Below, piece after piece: positions 1-8,867 of a DNA stretch of 64,000 nucleotides (the first letter of the stretch is position 1; each line of letters starts with the position of its first letter). The DNA lies in NCBI GenBank assembly GCA_913775265.1, contig CAJYJH010000065.1:248001-312000 (forward strand), read 5' to 3'. The position numbers were made by a program, and so were the translations under genes. The notes beneath the pieces are model-generated. The model was not told the origin of the DNA. It saw nothing but the letters and a program-made list of their open reading frames with translations, and made no database searches. This DNA is from an uncultured Mucilaginibacter sp. (lineage in GTDB: Bacteria; Bacteroidota; Bacteroidia; Sphingobacteriales; Sphingobacteriaceae).

Positions 1-323
1 GCGTATACCATTTTTACACGGCCAAAATCAAAGTTATAGCTGCCGCCAATATTCATACCATGTGCATCTTCCACGCCATTTTTACCTAACCAGCCAGCAA
101 TTTCGGCAATGCAAATTACCTTGGCGCCGCTGTTTTTTTGGATAGGCAGCAAGTCGGCCACATGGTCGCCGTGCCCGTGCGAAATCAAAATATAATCAGG
201 CTTCAGCTCATTAATGTCGATATGCTTGGCTAACTCGTTAGGCGTAATAAACGGATCGAATAAAAGTGTTTTACCGCCGGTTTGCAGCTCGATAGTTGAG
301 TGCCCGTAATAGGTCAGTTTCAT
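1..323 (-). CDS. Metal-dependent hydrolase, MBL fold (partial, C-terminus off the window)
   Basis: The gene runs off the left edge, so only about 107 N-terminal residues are visible; it is absent from the ORF track for that reason. Reverse translation starts MKLTYYGHSTIELQTGGKTL and continues to an HGHGDHV metal-binding motif (HxHxDH), the hallmark of the metallo-beta-lactamase fold. The short N-terminus running straight into the fold resembles the UPF0173 (YtkL-like) group of cytoplasmic hydrolases, whose substrate is generally unknown. A strong hairpin lies only 9 bases before the start, so the gene probably has its own promoter inside or beyond that hairpin, or is read through from the ybaB gene. 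The family call is firm and the substrate unknown. Confidence 0.85.
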   Translation of the reverse strand, partial: MKLTYYGHSTIELQTGGKTLLFDPFITPNELAKHIDINELKPDYILISHGHGDHVADLLPIQKNSGAKVICIAEIAGWLGKNGVEDAHGMNIGGSYNFDFGRVKMVY

Positions 324-331
324 AAGTAAAA

Positions 332-379
332 AATAAAGCGTTTAAACAAAACTATTAATAGTTGTTTAAACGCTTTATT
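332..379 (-). terminator. Perfect 18-bp inverted repeat, probable terminator of the YbaB gene
   Basis: AATAAAGCGTTTAAACAA (332-349) pairs perfectly with 362-379, and the 14-base centre is itself palindromic. On the minus strand the stem is followed by a T-rich stretch (TTTTTACTT). It lies 42 bases after the ybaB stop and just before the hydrolase start. Confidence 0.7.
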
Positions 380-421
380 GGTAAAATTGATTTTACCGAT
401 TTATTACATAGCTGTAATCTG

Positions 422-727
422 CTATTGGCCAAACATGCCGCCCAAGTCGCCGAACATGTTTTTGGTCATGGCAGCCATCTCGCTCTGGTTAATATTGTCG
501 GCCTGCTCCATAGCTTTGTTTACGGCGGTCACTAATAATTCTTCTAACTCGTCTTTGTCAGCTTCTTTCATAAATTCATCACTGATGACGATGCTTTGAA
601 TTACTTTATTAGCATTAGCTGTTACAGTGATCTTGCCGCCTTCTACCGTACCGGTTACGGTGATGTCGTCCAGGCGTTTTTTCATTTCGCCAGCCTTTTG
701 CTGAGCTTCAAATATTTTGTCGAACAT
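422..727 (-). CDS. YbaB/EbfC family nucleoid-associated protein
   Basis: This 101-residue protein matches the YbaB/EbfC family in length and layout: an N-terminal helix (MFDKIFEAQQKAGEMKKRLD), a central beta region (GTVEGGKITVTANANKVIQS), and a C-terminal acidic helix. Family members are small cytoplasmic dimers that bind DNA and often lie near recombination genes. The C-terminal tail is rich in Met, Gly and Phe (MFGDLGGMFGQ), as is common in Bacteroidota members. It is separated from the upstream serine hydrolase by 46 bases on the same strand and could be cotranscribed with it. A perfect hairpin follows the gene. The family is well supported and the precise role is inferred. Confidence 0.9.
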   Translation of the reverse strand: MFDKIFEAQQKAGEMKKRLDDITVTGTVEGGKITVTANANKVIQSIVISDEFMKEADKDELEELLVTAVNKAMEQADNINQSEMAAMTKNMFGDLGGMFGQ

Positions 728-773
728 AAAATTTATTTTAAGTGAGTTATGTATGCTGATTAACTATAAGGTA

Positions 774-1979
774 TTAATCATCTGCCGTTTCGCCGGCACC
801 GGTATAGGCACCTTTACGCACAATAGGCATGCCTGTGATTTTAAACAATTCGTCCAGGTGCAGCAAGCTACCGTTTACTAAGTTTCCTAACAAAACTATA
901 GTGACATCGTTTTTTAAATCTCGTAAAAATATATGCCTGAAACCATGCCACCAGCCGGTATGATAAACTACCTTTTCGTTTTTGCTCTCAAAAATACGCC
1001 AGCCGTATCCATAGCTGAAATGACCGCGAATTAAAGGCGTTACATGTGCTGTGTAAGCAGAGTCTTGGGTGCTCTTTTTAATTAAACGACCGGCTTTTAA
1101 TGCTTGGTCGAATAAATATAAATCGCCAACCGTACTGTAAATTCCTTTGTCGCCTACAGGGCCATCCAAAAAGTTTTGGGCAACAGAGTAGCGCCAGCTG
1201 TTACGGTCGTGCCCCACTACATCAACCGGAATTTTATCATAAACCGCTTTTGAGTACACCGCAGTATGCGTCATGCCCGAAGGTTTAAAAATATGCTCCT
1301 GCACATACTGCGCATAAGGCACACCGGTAACCTTTTCGATGATGGAGCCCAGCACCATGTAATTAGAGTTGTTGTACAAAAACCGGGCGTTGGGTTTATT
1401 AAACGGAGCAGGCTTGTATTTGGCAATCAGATCCATCACCTGTTGGTTGGTAATTCCTTTCCGCTGGTCAAGGTGCTGCGAGCGGTACAATCCGTCAACA
1501 AAATAAACATAGTTCATCATACCCGAGCGGTGGGTGAGCAGCAAGCGTATGGTTACCCCTTCGTACGGAAAGTTAGGGTAGAAATCGCGCACATCCTGGT
1601 CGAGCTTTATTTTGCCTTCTTCCCAAAGCTGCATGATGGCCGTACCAGTTATGGTTTTTGATACTGAGGCCAGTTCAAACTTCGAGTCAATCTTCAGGCT
1701 GTCGCGGGTGAGATGGTTGGCCCAACCAAACGAGCCTTCATATAAAATCTTGCCTTTTTTAGCTACCAGCACATTACCGTTAAAGGCGCTTTTTCTATGC
1801 AATTGCTGCATAAAAGCGTCAATCTTTTCGTCAGCATCTTTGGGGTTATATTTTAACAGTTTTTGCGGCTCAAAGGGTTTATCCGAATTATCCACTCCCT
1901 TTTTTGAAGTGTGTGAACACGAAGACATTATTAATACAGCAAGCACGCCTGCCAAAAGATGCTTATACAAAAAACTCAT
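774..1979 (-). CDS. Serine hydrolase lipoprotein (beta-lactamase / penicillin-binding-protein fold)
   Basis: The 401-residue product begins with a lipoprotein signal (hydrophobic stretch ending IMSSC, lipid cysteine near residue 21), so it is probably anchored in a membrane facing the periplasm. The catalytic motifs of class C beta-lactamase-like hydrolases are present: SVSK near residues 105-108 (SxxK), YNN in LYNNSNYM (YxN) and HTG in YHTGWWHGF. Such proteins are peptidases or esterases acting on peptidoglycan or D-amino-acid substrates more often than true beta-lactamases. It is monocistronic or reads into ybaB. The substrate cannot be told from the sequence. Confidence 0.9.
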   Translation of the reverse strand: MSFLYKHLLAGVLAVLIMSSCSHTSKKGVDNSDKPFEPQKLLKYNPKDADEKIDAFMQQLHRKSAFNGNVLVAKKGKILYEGSFGWANHLTRDSLKIDSKFELASVSKTITGTAIMQLWEEGKIKLDQDVRDFYPNFPYEGVTIRLLLTHRSGMMNYVYFVDGLYRSQHLDQRKGITNQQVMDLIAKYKPAPFNKPNARFLYNNSNYMVLGSIIEKVTGVPYAQYVQEHIFKPSGMTHTAVYSKAVYDKIPVDVVGHDRNSWRYSVAQNFLDGPVGDKGIYSTVGDLYLFDQALKAGRLIKKSTQDSAYTAHVTPLIRGHFSYGYGWRIFESKNEKVVYHTGWWHGFRHIFLRDLKNDVTIVLLGNLVNGSLLHLDELFKITGMPIVRKGAYTGAGETADD

Positions 1980-2356
1980 ATCGCTTATATCCCCATTTAA
2001 CGCCCGCGAAAATCCGAAATTATCATTGAGCTAAAAAGTAAAGTGCCGATTATTTTTTTGTGCAGGTTAAATCAATGTGCCGCCATTGTTAAAGGCTCAT
2101 CATATCAATATTAAAAAAGCTTTCATTTTATGTAAATCAACATATCCGGGTTTGATGCAATCGGTTAATGTATTAAAGAAAGAATCAGTTTTGTATCTAA
2201 TTTTTTACATATTTTCATTTTATCTCCCTTTTATTGAGAATGTGATAATACAAGCATGATGTATGCTTAACTTTTGCTTAACAGTACTTGCTCACCTTTG
2301 CAGCAGCATTTAAAGCTGACAAATACACTTACTGTAACTCCAATAAACTCCCCTTT
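1980..2356. other. Intergenic region between divergent genes, upstream of the SusC gene
   Basis: This 377-base AT-rich gap lies between the divergently transcribed serine hydrolase and the SusC gene. It holds a small inverted repeat (AAGCAT-5-ATGCTT near 2253-2269) followed by two T-rich motifs close to the Bacteroidota -7 element, TTAACTTTTG and CACCTTTG, the latter about 50 bases before the chosen ATG. The 60-codon ORF 2077-2259 in the track has no recognisable protein character and I do not call it. The promoter assignment is tentative. Confidence 0.4.
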
Positions 2357-5300
2357 ATGAACAAAAGCTTTACTTATGGCATAAGCAGGCTTTGGAAAAT
2401 TTCCGGTCAGGACACAAGTTGCTACCGGCTAAGCCCCAAAACGTCATTAGGCAAACGCATTTTCCAACTATTGCTTTGCATTTTTACAGTCGCTTTTCAA
2501 GTCTTGTCGTATAATACGTTGCTGGCGCAAACGCAGCCCCGTAACATAACCGTGCAAGGTACTGTTATTGACAACGACGACTCTGAACCGCTGATTGGTG
2601 TTACCATCAGCGACAACAAAAAAAGGTCACTTACTATTACCAACACGCAGGGTGCATTTGCAGTAACCGTACCCGCCGGTACCGAATTACAAATCGGCTA
2701 TATTGGTTACACATCCGAAACGCGTGTTTTTAACACGAGCCAAAGCAAAATCGTTATCCGTTTAAAACGTGGCTCAAGTCAGCTAAATGAAGTCGTGGTT
2801 ACCGCTTTAGGTATTAAAAGGGAGGAGCGTGCTCTTGGTTATTCGGCACCTAAGCTGGATAGCACTGCTTTTACCAAAGCTGTTGCCAGTAACTGGACGG
2901 ATGCGTTATCCGGAAAGGTAGCAGGCTTAAACCTGATCAGAAACAGCGGCCCTGCCGGATCAAACAAAATTATCCTGCGTGGCGAGAATAACCTGACTGG
3001 TGATAACGAAGCACTGATTGTAATTGATGGTGTAGTGGCCAGCAGTTCAGCCAGGAGGCCGGCAGCATCCTCAGGAGGGGTATACGGTACCTCGGGTGAT
3101 ATTATGCCTCCGGATTTCGGTTCGGCCTTAAACGACTTGAACCCAGACGATATTGAAAGTGTTACCGTGTTAAAAGGACCGGGTGCATCAGCACTTTATG
3201 GCCAGCGCGGTGCCAATGGTGCTATTATAATCACCACCAAATCCGGGAAAGCTAAAAAGAAATTAAACATCACCCTTACATCTAACAATACCTGGGAATC
3301 AATAAATAAGAGTCCGGATATTCAGAGTGATTATGGGCAAGGTCAGTTTGGTGTAAACTATTTCTCGTACGGCGCTTCTGATGATGGTGCCAGCACCAAC
3401 GCTACCAGTGCTACGTGGGGTGCCCCTTTTAACCAGGGCACCAGCTTTTTTCAGTATGATCCGGCTACTAAAACCCGTGGCACTGTCAGAACGCCTTGGG
3501 TGGCTTATGATAACCCGGTAAAATCTTTCTTTAAAACCGGTTTCGAAACATTAAACTCTATCGCCATTGATGGGGGATACAAAAACGTAGGCATGCGTTT
3601 TTCGGCAAATCATGGTAATTATAACTGGATTGCTCCAAACACAGGCTTAGAGCGTACCAATATCTCTTTCTCAGCAAACAGTGATGTTACCAAGAAACTG
3701 AATATTCAGTTTAAAGCCATTTATAACAACAGGCATAGTGATAACCTGCCTGCAACCGGTTATGGTAACCAATCGATGATGTACTGGTTTATGTTTGCAC
3801 AACCCAATGTAAATACCGATTGGTACAGGGATTACTGGGTTAACGGGCGGGAGAATCAACAATTTGTTAACATCACGACGACTAACCCCGAAAGCCCTTA
3901 CGCTATCTCAGAGCAATACATCAACAAACAACGTCGTAACGGTGTAATAGGCAACCTACAGGCAACTTATAAGCTTACCAACGATTTGAGCTTAATGGTA
4001 CGCGGATCGCTAGATTACAACAAAGACCTTCGCGAAACTCAACGGCCTTGGGATGCCGCAGGTAACAAATTTGCACAAGGATCTTTCCGGGTACAAAACA
4101 ACATAAGTTACGAGATCAATGCCGACTTCTTATTGAGATATAACAAGAAGCTGTCTAAGTCTTTACAGATGAACGCCTCATTGGGTGGAAGCCAGCTGCG
4201 TAACGAATATAAGAGATCAGAAGTTCGGGCTGATGGTTTAGTTATTCCAGGAGTATTTAGTCTGGATAATAATGCCAATCCTTTAATTTATGTTCCGGAT
4301 ACGGCACGCTACCGGTTAAACAGCTTTTACGGTTTGGTATCATTCAGTTTAAAAAACTACCTGTATTTAGATTTAACCGGTCGGCAGGATTGGAACAGTG
4401 CATTGGCAACTCCGGAAAGAACAGACAATGTAAGCTTCTTCTATCCATCGGCTAGTGCATCATTTATTGCATCAGATTTTTGGAAGCTACCGTCAACTAT
4501 TAGTTTCTTAAAATTCAGGGCGTCTGTTTCTCAGGTAGGTAGTGGTAGTACAATTCCTTATCGTACCGCTTATAACTACCCGCTTGCCGCAAATGGTATT
4601 TATCCTGATAGTGCCATGACCAATCCGAACAGGCTACCCAACCCGAACTTAAAGCCATTAAAAACAACCACCATAGAGTTGGGTACCGAATTTAAGTTGT
4701 TCAATAACAGGTTAAACTTTGATTTAGCAGTTTACAAGGGCAATACTACCAACCAGATTTTAGAGAGGGTGGTTGACCGTGCAACTGGCTATAGCCTGGC
4801 GGTTTTTAATGCCGGTAACATTCAGAATAAAGGTATTGAGATTGCTGTTAGCGGCACACCTATACAAACTAAAAAGTTTAGCTGGCAACTTAACGGAACC
4901 TTTACAGCCAACCGCAACAAAATTATAGAGTTGGCAGATAGCTCAGTAGTGTTACGTAACGGTGCTTTAGGTGGCGCTGCCATTGTAGCCAGTGTTGGTG
5001 GTAGCTTGGGTGATTTATACGGAAGAGGCATTGTACGCTCGCCGGACGGCCAAATTGTATATGATGCTGTTACAGGTAATGCCAAAGCCGGCGACCAGTT
5101 GGTTTACTTAGGCAACACCATGCCTAAATTCAGGTTCAGTTTTGGTTCTACAGTTACTTACCAACGCTTTAGTTTATCAGGTTTATTTGATGCACAAGTA
5201 GGAGCCGTGGCTCACTCGCTTACCTTCTCAAGGATGGCGGCTTTGGGTAAACTCAAAATTACTTTACCGGGTCGTTATAACGGTGTGGTTGGCCAGGGTG

Positions 5301-5659
5301 TGGTACAAAATTCAGATGGCACTTATCGTCCTAATGATGTAGTGGCTACAAATATGGAAAGCTTTTACTCATCACTATACGGATCAGACCAGGCCGAAGG
5401 CAGTGTGTTCAGAACTGATTATTTAAAATTCAGAGAGGCTAACCTGACTTATACTTTCGGACCAAAAGTATTAAGAACCATTGGCGTTAGCCGCTTATCG
5501 CTTGGTGTATACGGCCGTAACCTGTTTGTTTGGTCTCCTTGGCCGGCGTTCGATCCTGAGTTTGGTACACTGTCGGGTACCGACATTGTTCAGGGCTTTG
5601 AAACAGGCCAATTGCCCTCTACCAGAAGTTACGGTTTCCGTTTAGTTGTAGGCATTTAA
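2357..5659 (+). CDS. SusC/RagA-family TonB-linked outer membrane transporter
   Basis: I choose the ATG at 2357 (residue 24 of the ORF-track entry) because it gives a conventional secreted N-terminus ending near TLLAQTQ; the product is then about 1,100 residues. After the signal comes a CarboxypepD_reg-like beta-sandwich (ITVQGTVIDNDDSEPLIGVT), the TonB-box-like segment NEVVVTALGIKREERALGY, a plug domain (SALYGQRGANGAIIITTKSG) and a long beta-barrel. SusC proteins import oligomeric or complexed nutrients across the outer membrane using TonB energy, with SusD as a lid. The SusD gene follows after 10 bases. The downstream phosphoesterases suggest that the cargo is a phosphorylated compound rather than a glycan, which is inference. 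The chain ends RLVVGI, not with the usual aromatic residue. Confidence 0.95.
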   Translation: MNKSFTYGISRLWKISGQDTSCYRLSPKTSLGKRIFQLLLCIFTVAFQVLSYNTLLAQTQPRNITVQGTVIDNDDSEPLIGVTISDNKKRSLTITNTQGAFAVTVPAGTELQIGYIGYTSETRVFNTSQSKIVIRLKRGSSQLNEVVVTALGIKREERALGYSAPKLDSTAFTKAVASNWTDALSGKVAGLNLIRNSGPAGSNKIILRGENNLTGDNEALIVIDGVVASSSARRPAASSGGVYGTSGDIMPPDFGSALNDLNPDDIESVTVLKGPGASALYGQRGANGAIIITTKSGKAKKKLNITLTSNNTWESINKSPDIQSDYGQGQFGVNYFSYGASDDGASTNATSATWGAPFNQGTSFFQYDPATKTRGTVRTPWVAYDNPVKSFFKTGFETLNSIAIDGGYKNVGMRFSANHGNYNWIAPNTGLERTNISFSANSDVTKKLNIQFKAIYNNRHSDNLPATGYGNQSMMYWFMFAQPNVNTDWYRDYWVNGRENQQFVNITTTNPESPYAISEQYINKQRRNGVIGNLQATYKLTNDLSLMVRGSLDYNKDLRETQRPWDAAGNKFAQGSFRVQNNISYEINADFLLRYNKKLSKSLQMNASLGGSQLRNEYKRSEVRADGLVIPGVFSLDNNANPLIYVPDTARYRLNSFYGLVSFSLKNYLYLDLTGRQDWNSALATPERTDNVSFFYPSASASFIASDFWKLPSTISFLKFRASVSQVGSGSTIPYRTAYNYPLAANGIYPDSAMTNPNRLPNPNLKPLKTTTIELGTEFKLFNNRLNFDLAVYKGNTTNQILERVVDRATGYSLAVFNAGNIQNKGIEIAVSGTPIQTKKFSWQLNGTFTANRNKIIELADSSVVLRNGALGGAAIVASVGGSLGDLYGRGIVRSPDGQIVYDAVTGNAKAGDQLVYLGNTMPKFRFSFGSTVTYQRFSLSGLFDAQVGAVAHSLTFSRMAALGKLKITLPGRYNGVVGQGVVQNSDGTYRPNDVVATNMESFYSSLYGSDQAEGSVFRTDYLKFREANLTYTFGPKVLRTIGVSRLSLGVYGRNLFVWSPWPAFDPEFGTLSGTDIVQGFETGQLPSTRSYGFRLVVGI

Positions 5660-5669
5660 AAATTGAATC

Positions 5670-7235
5670 ATGAAATTGTTTAAGAAAACAACCAGCTATA
5701 TATTATTATCGGTACTTACCAGTTTATCGGTTTCCTGCAAAAAAGATTTTGATGAGGTAAACACCGATCCTATTGGTAAATCAACCACCTCAGCTAACCA
5801 GTTACTGGCACCGGCTTTGGTAAATGTTTTACAGGCTAACATGTTACGTAACCGCAACTTCAACAACGAGTTGATGCAGGTGACGGTAGACATCAGCGAT
5901 GCCGAGGGCAAGATTTTCAGATATGACGTAAGGCGTAACTGGGCAGATTATACTTGGAACACTTGCTACCCGGAGCTTACCAACCTGCGTGATATTTATA
6001 CCATTGCGAGTCAGCCCACATCAACTAATTCATCGTACAAAGCGATATCGCTAATTACACAAGCCTGGGTTTTTCAAATCCTGACGGATGTGTACGGCGA
6101 TATACCGTACTCACAGGCCAATCAGGGCAAAGAAGGTAACCTTCAACCGGTTTACGATAAGCAAAAAGATATTTACCTCGATTTGTTTAAAAAACTGGAA
6201 GAAGCTAATACGCTTTTAGCAGAAGGCGCTGCTATTATAAAAACAGGCGACCCGGTTTATCAGGGCGACGTTACCAAATGGCGCCGATTGGGCAATTCGC
6301 TTTACTTAAGGTTATTGCTTCGTGCTTCGGGTAAATCTGAGGTAAGCAGCCAGGTAATTGCCAAGATCAAAGAAATTGCCGATACCAATAAAGGCAATTA
6401 TCCGATCATGGAAAATAACAGCCATACAGCTAAAATTTTATGGAATGGTACTAACAGCAGTACTGCAGTATACTCTTCGCCATTTATGATCAATGTGCGT
6501 GCGGTTGACTTCCGTACACCTGCCATCACCAGCTTCTTTTTGGGTAACCTGACCAACTGGGCAGATCCACGGGTATCAGGCGCATACGGTACAAATGGTT
6601 ATAACCGCTTTGGTATAGCAGGTGGCCCAGCAGGCTTAATCGGTGTACCGAGTGGTTACGATACCGGCTCATCGGTGGTTAAGCAATCTTATTTTTACTC
6701 GGACGCGCAAAACGCAAGTGTTACCTTGCAAACCGATCCTTACACCGGCATCATCATGAATTGTGCAGAGGTTGACTTTATTTTAGCGGAAGCTGCTGCT
6801 AAAGGATGGATTTCGGGTACCGGCGAAGCTTACTATACCAAAGGTATTGCTGATGGACTGAACTATTGGCTGCCTGCTAAATTTACCTCGACTACAGATC
6901 CTGAACTATTGAGCTACATCAGGGCTGCCGATATCGGGTGGAGTAACAGCTTACCGCTGGATAATACAGCAACCAATGCGCCAAGCAAAATGGAGTACAT
7001 TCACTTGCAAAAGTACTATGCCATGTTTTTAGTTGATTTTCAGCAATGGTTTGAATACCGCAGAACCGGCCATCCATTCCTGCCTAAAGGTACCGGCCTG
7101 GCTAACGGGGGCAGAATGCCTGCCAGGTTGAACTATCCGCTGGCATCACAATCAACCAACCCTACCAGCTATGCCAATGCAGTAGCTGCTCAGGGACCTG
7201 ACAATATTAACACATTAGTTTGGTGGCAAAAATAA
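5670..7235 (+). CDS. SusD/RagB-family nutrient-binding lipoprotein
   Basis: This 521-residue protein starts with a lipoprotein signal ending LSVSCKKDFDEVNTDP, so the mature protein should be lipid-anchored at the outer membrane surface. The sequence is of the SusD-like type 2 group: helical TPR-like segments, with Q-W-F-E-Y-R-R (QQWFEYRRTGHPFLP) and a C-terminal RLNYPL segment typical of the family. It lies 10 bases after the SusC gene and its 3' end overlaps the longest reading frame of the next gene. It should form the lid of the SusC transporter. The ligand is not visible from sequence; neighbours point to organophosphate. Confidence 0.93.
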   Translation: MKLFKKTTSYILLSVLTSLSVSCKKDFDEVNTDPIGKSTTSANQLLAPALVNVLQANMLRNRNFNNELMQVTVDISDAEGKIFRYDVRRNWADYTWNTCYPELTNLRDIYTIASQPTSTNSSYKAISLITQAWVFQILTDVYGDIPYSQANQGKEGNLQPVYDKQKDIYLDLFKKLEEANTLLAEGAAIIKTGDPVYQGDVTKWRRLGNSLYLRLLLRASGKSEVSSQVIAKIKEIADTNKGNYPIMENNSHTAKILWNGTNSSTAVYSSPFMINVRAVDFRTPAITSFFLGNLTNWADPRVSGAYGTNGYNRFGIAGGPAGLIGVPSGYDTGSSVVKQSYFYSDAQNASVTLQTDPYTGIIMNCAEVDFILAEAAAKGWISGTGEAYYTKGIADGLNYWLPAKFTSTTDPELLSYIRAADIGWSNSLPLDNTATNAPSKMEYIHLQKYYAMFLVDFQQWFEYRRTGHPFLPKGTGLANGGRMPARLNYPLASQSTNPTSYANAVAAQGPDNINTLVWWQK

Positions 7236-7255
7236 TAATCTCATCAAGAAATTAT

Positions 7256-8764
7256 ATGAAAAAGTTCATTTTCTATATCACTGCTCTGGTTTTAGTTTGC
7301 GCCTCTTTTGCAGGCTGTAAACGCGACAACGATTATATTCCGGTTGCAGTTAGTCCGTATATATCTAACTTTGACTTACGCAATCTGTTTAAAAATGCCG
7401 ACCTGGCGTTGAGCACAGAAACTTTAGGTGGTGCTAATTTTATTAAAGGCGTAGTTATATCAGATTATACCAGCAATAACATGCCGTCAGGCTTATTAGT
7501 CATTCAAAACAGCCGTGTTGCCGGTAATGCCATCGACTCATTGAGGGGTATAGCTATCAATATAGGAGCTGATGCGTCCAAGTATATTCCGGGCGATTCT
7601 GTACACATCAAAATTTCGGGTGCCACCTTAAAACGGACCGACGGCATCTTGCAGCTTACCGGTGTAGCCTCAACAGATGTAGAAAAAAAGGCATCAGGCA
7701 GAAAAATCATTTTACGTGCAGTTACCGCAGGTGCTATAGCAAGCCGCCCTGGTTTTTATGAGAGTACTTTAGTAACGGTAAGTAAAGGTAAAATGGATCC
7801 TGCACCTGGAAACAACGATACTAACGCAGGTAATAAAACCATTAATGATGGGTTTGGTACATTAGCAGTACATACAGAAAGCGCGGCTACTTTTGCTAAT
7901 CAGAGACCTACGCCGTTTGCTGATTTCACCGGTATTGTTTTTAACACATCATCAGGTACCCAATTATGGCCAAGATCTACAAGCGATATATTTCCATTGG
8001 CTGAGATTATACCTTCGCCTTTAATTATCACCGGTTACCTAACCGACCCATCCGGCTCTGACGCTAATTATGAGTACATTCAGTTTAAAGCTACGCGCGA
8101 TATTGATTTTGCTGCGACGCCGTTCTCTGTAGTTACTTGTAACAACGCCGGTATTTTGGCGGCACCTGTATTAGGCTGGGCAACCGGCGATGTGCGAACT
8201 TACAAATTCAATATTAATTCGGGCACGGTTAAAAAGGGCCAGTTCTGCTATGTAGGTGCCAATAAAAATATTTGGGGCGCGGGCTCAACAGATATCAGCA
8301 ACGGCGTATGGATTGCCAGCAAACAGTATTCAACTGTAAACGGAGATGGCTTTGGCACGGCAACCTCAAACTTGTTAGCTAATAGCGGCAACGTGGCAGG
8401 TGTAGCTGTATTTGCAGGATTAAATGTTAATGCAACCTCAGTTCCGTTAGATGTAATTATGTATGGTGGTAACGGTTTGGTATACTCTGCCGGTCCGCCG
8501 GAGGCTGGTTACCGGATAACCAATACCGACCAATACAGTACCATACAAAACAGGGTAACTGTGTCGTTTTATGGGGCTGGTACTAACACCAAGAAATTTG
8601 GTTTGCCTACTACAGCAGGTGCCTTTACTATGCTAGGCGGTGTTTACAATGCTAAAGATGGCACCTGGCCAACAGGCAGATCTGCTAAATTTATCATCAT
8701 GACCGCCACAGCTCCGCTTTCGAGCATTGAAGAGGCTACAGGTTTCACCACCTTGGTAAACTAA
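7256..8764 (+). CDS. DUF5689-domain surface lipoprotein
   Basis: The ORF track starts at 7220, but the ATG at 7256 gives a clean lipoprotein signal (MKKFIFYITALVLVCASFAGC), so I start there, 20 bases after the SusD stop. The N-terminal half (about residues 30-230) resembles the DUF5689 beta-rich domain common next to SusCD pairs; the rest (about 270 residues) is beta-rich and rich in Gly, Ala and Thr, perhaps an adhesion-like domain. It is probably a cell-surface accessory binding protein cotranscribed with SusCD. No catalytic motif is seen. A terminator follows it, so the phosphoesterase gene may be transcribed separately. Confidence 0.8.
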   Translation: MKKFIFYITALVLVCASFAGCKRDNDYIPVAVSPYISNFDLRNLFKNADLALSTETLGGANFIKGVVISDYTSNNMPSGLLVIQNSRVAGNAIDSLRGIAINIGADASKYIPGDSVHIKISGATLKRTDGILQLTGVASTDVEKKASGRKIILRAVTAGAIASRPGFYESTLVTVSKGKMDPAPGNNDTNAGNKTINDGFGTLAVHTESAATFANQRPTPFADFTGIVFNTSSGTQLWPRSTSDIFPLAEIIPSPLIITGYLTDPSGSDANYEYIQFKATRDIDFAATPFSVVTCNNAGILAAPVLGWATGDVRTYKFNINSGTVKKGQFCYVGANKNIWGAGSTDISNGVWIASKQYSTVNGDGFGTATSNLLANSGNVAGVAVFAGLNVNATSVPLDVIMYGGNGLVYSAGPPEAGYRITNTDQYSTIQNRVTVSFYGAGTNTKKFGLPTTAGAFTMLGGVYNAKDGTWPTGRSAKFIIMTATAPLSSIEEATGFTTLVN

Positions 8765-8810
8765 AGTACTGTCAGGTCATAATTAGTTCTTCTATAAAAA
8801 TTAAGCTCTT

Positions 8811-8838
8811 AAAGCCGGTCTGTTTAGGGCCGGCTTTT
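8811..8838 (+). terminator. Terminator after the DUF5689 gene
   Basis: AAAGCCGG (8811-8818) pairs with CCGGCTTT (8830-8837) across an 11-base loop and ends in TTTT. It lies about 50 bases after the DUF5689 stop and 30 bases before the next start. Confidence 0.75.
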
Positions 8839-8867
8839 ATACACTCATTAGTATAATCTAAAAAAGC

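Noticed and set aside
2077-2259. 60-codon ORF upstream of SusC
   Set aside because: It shows no conserved protein pattern and lies in the region expected to hold the promoter.
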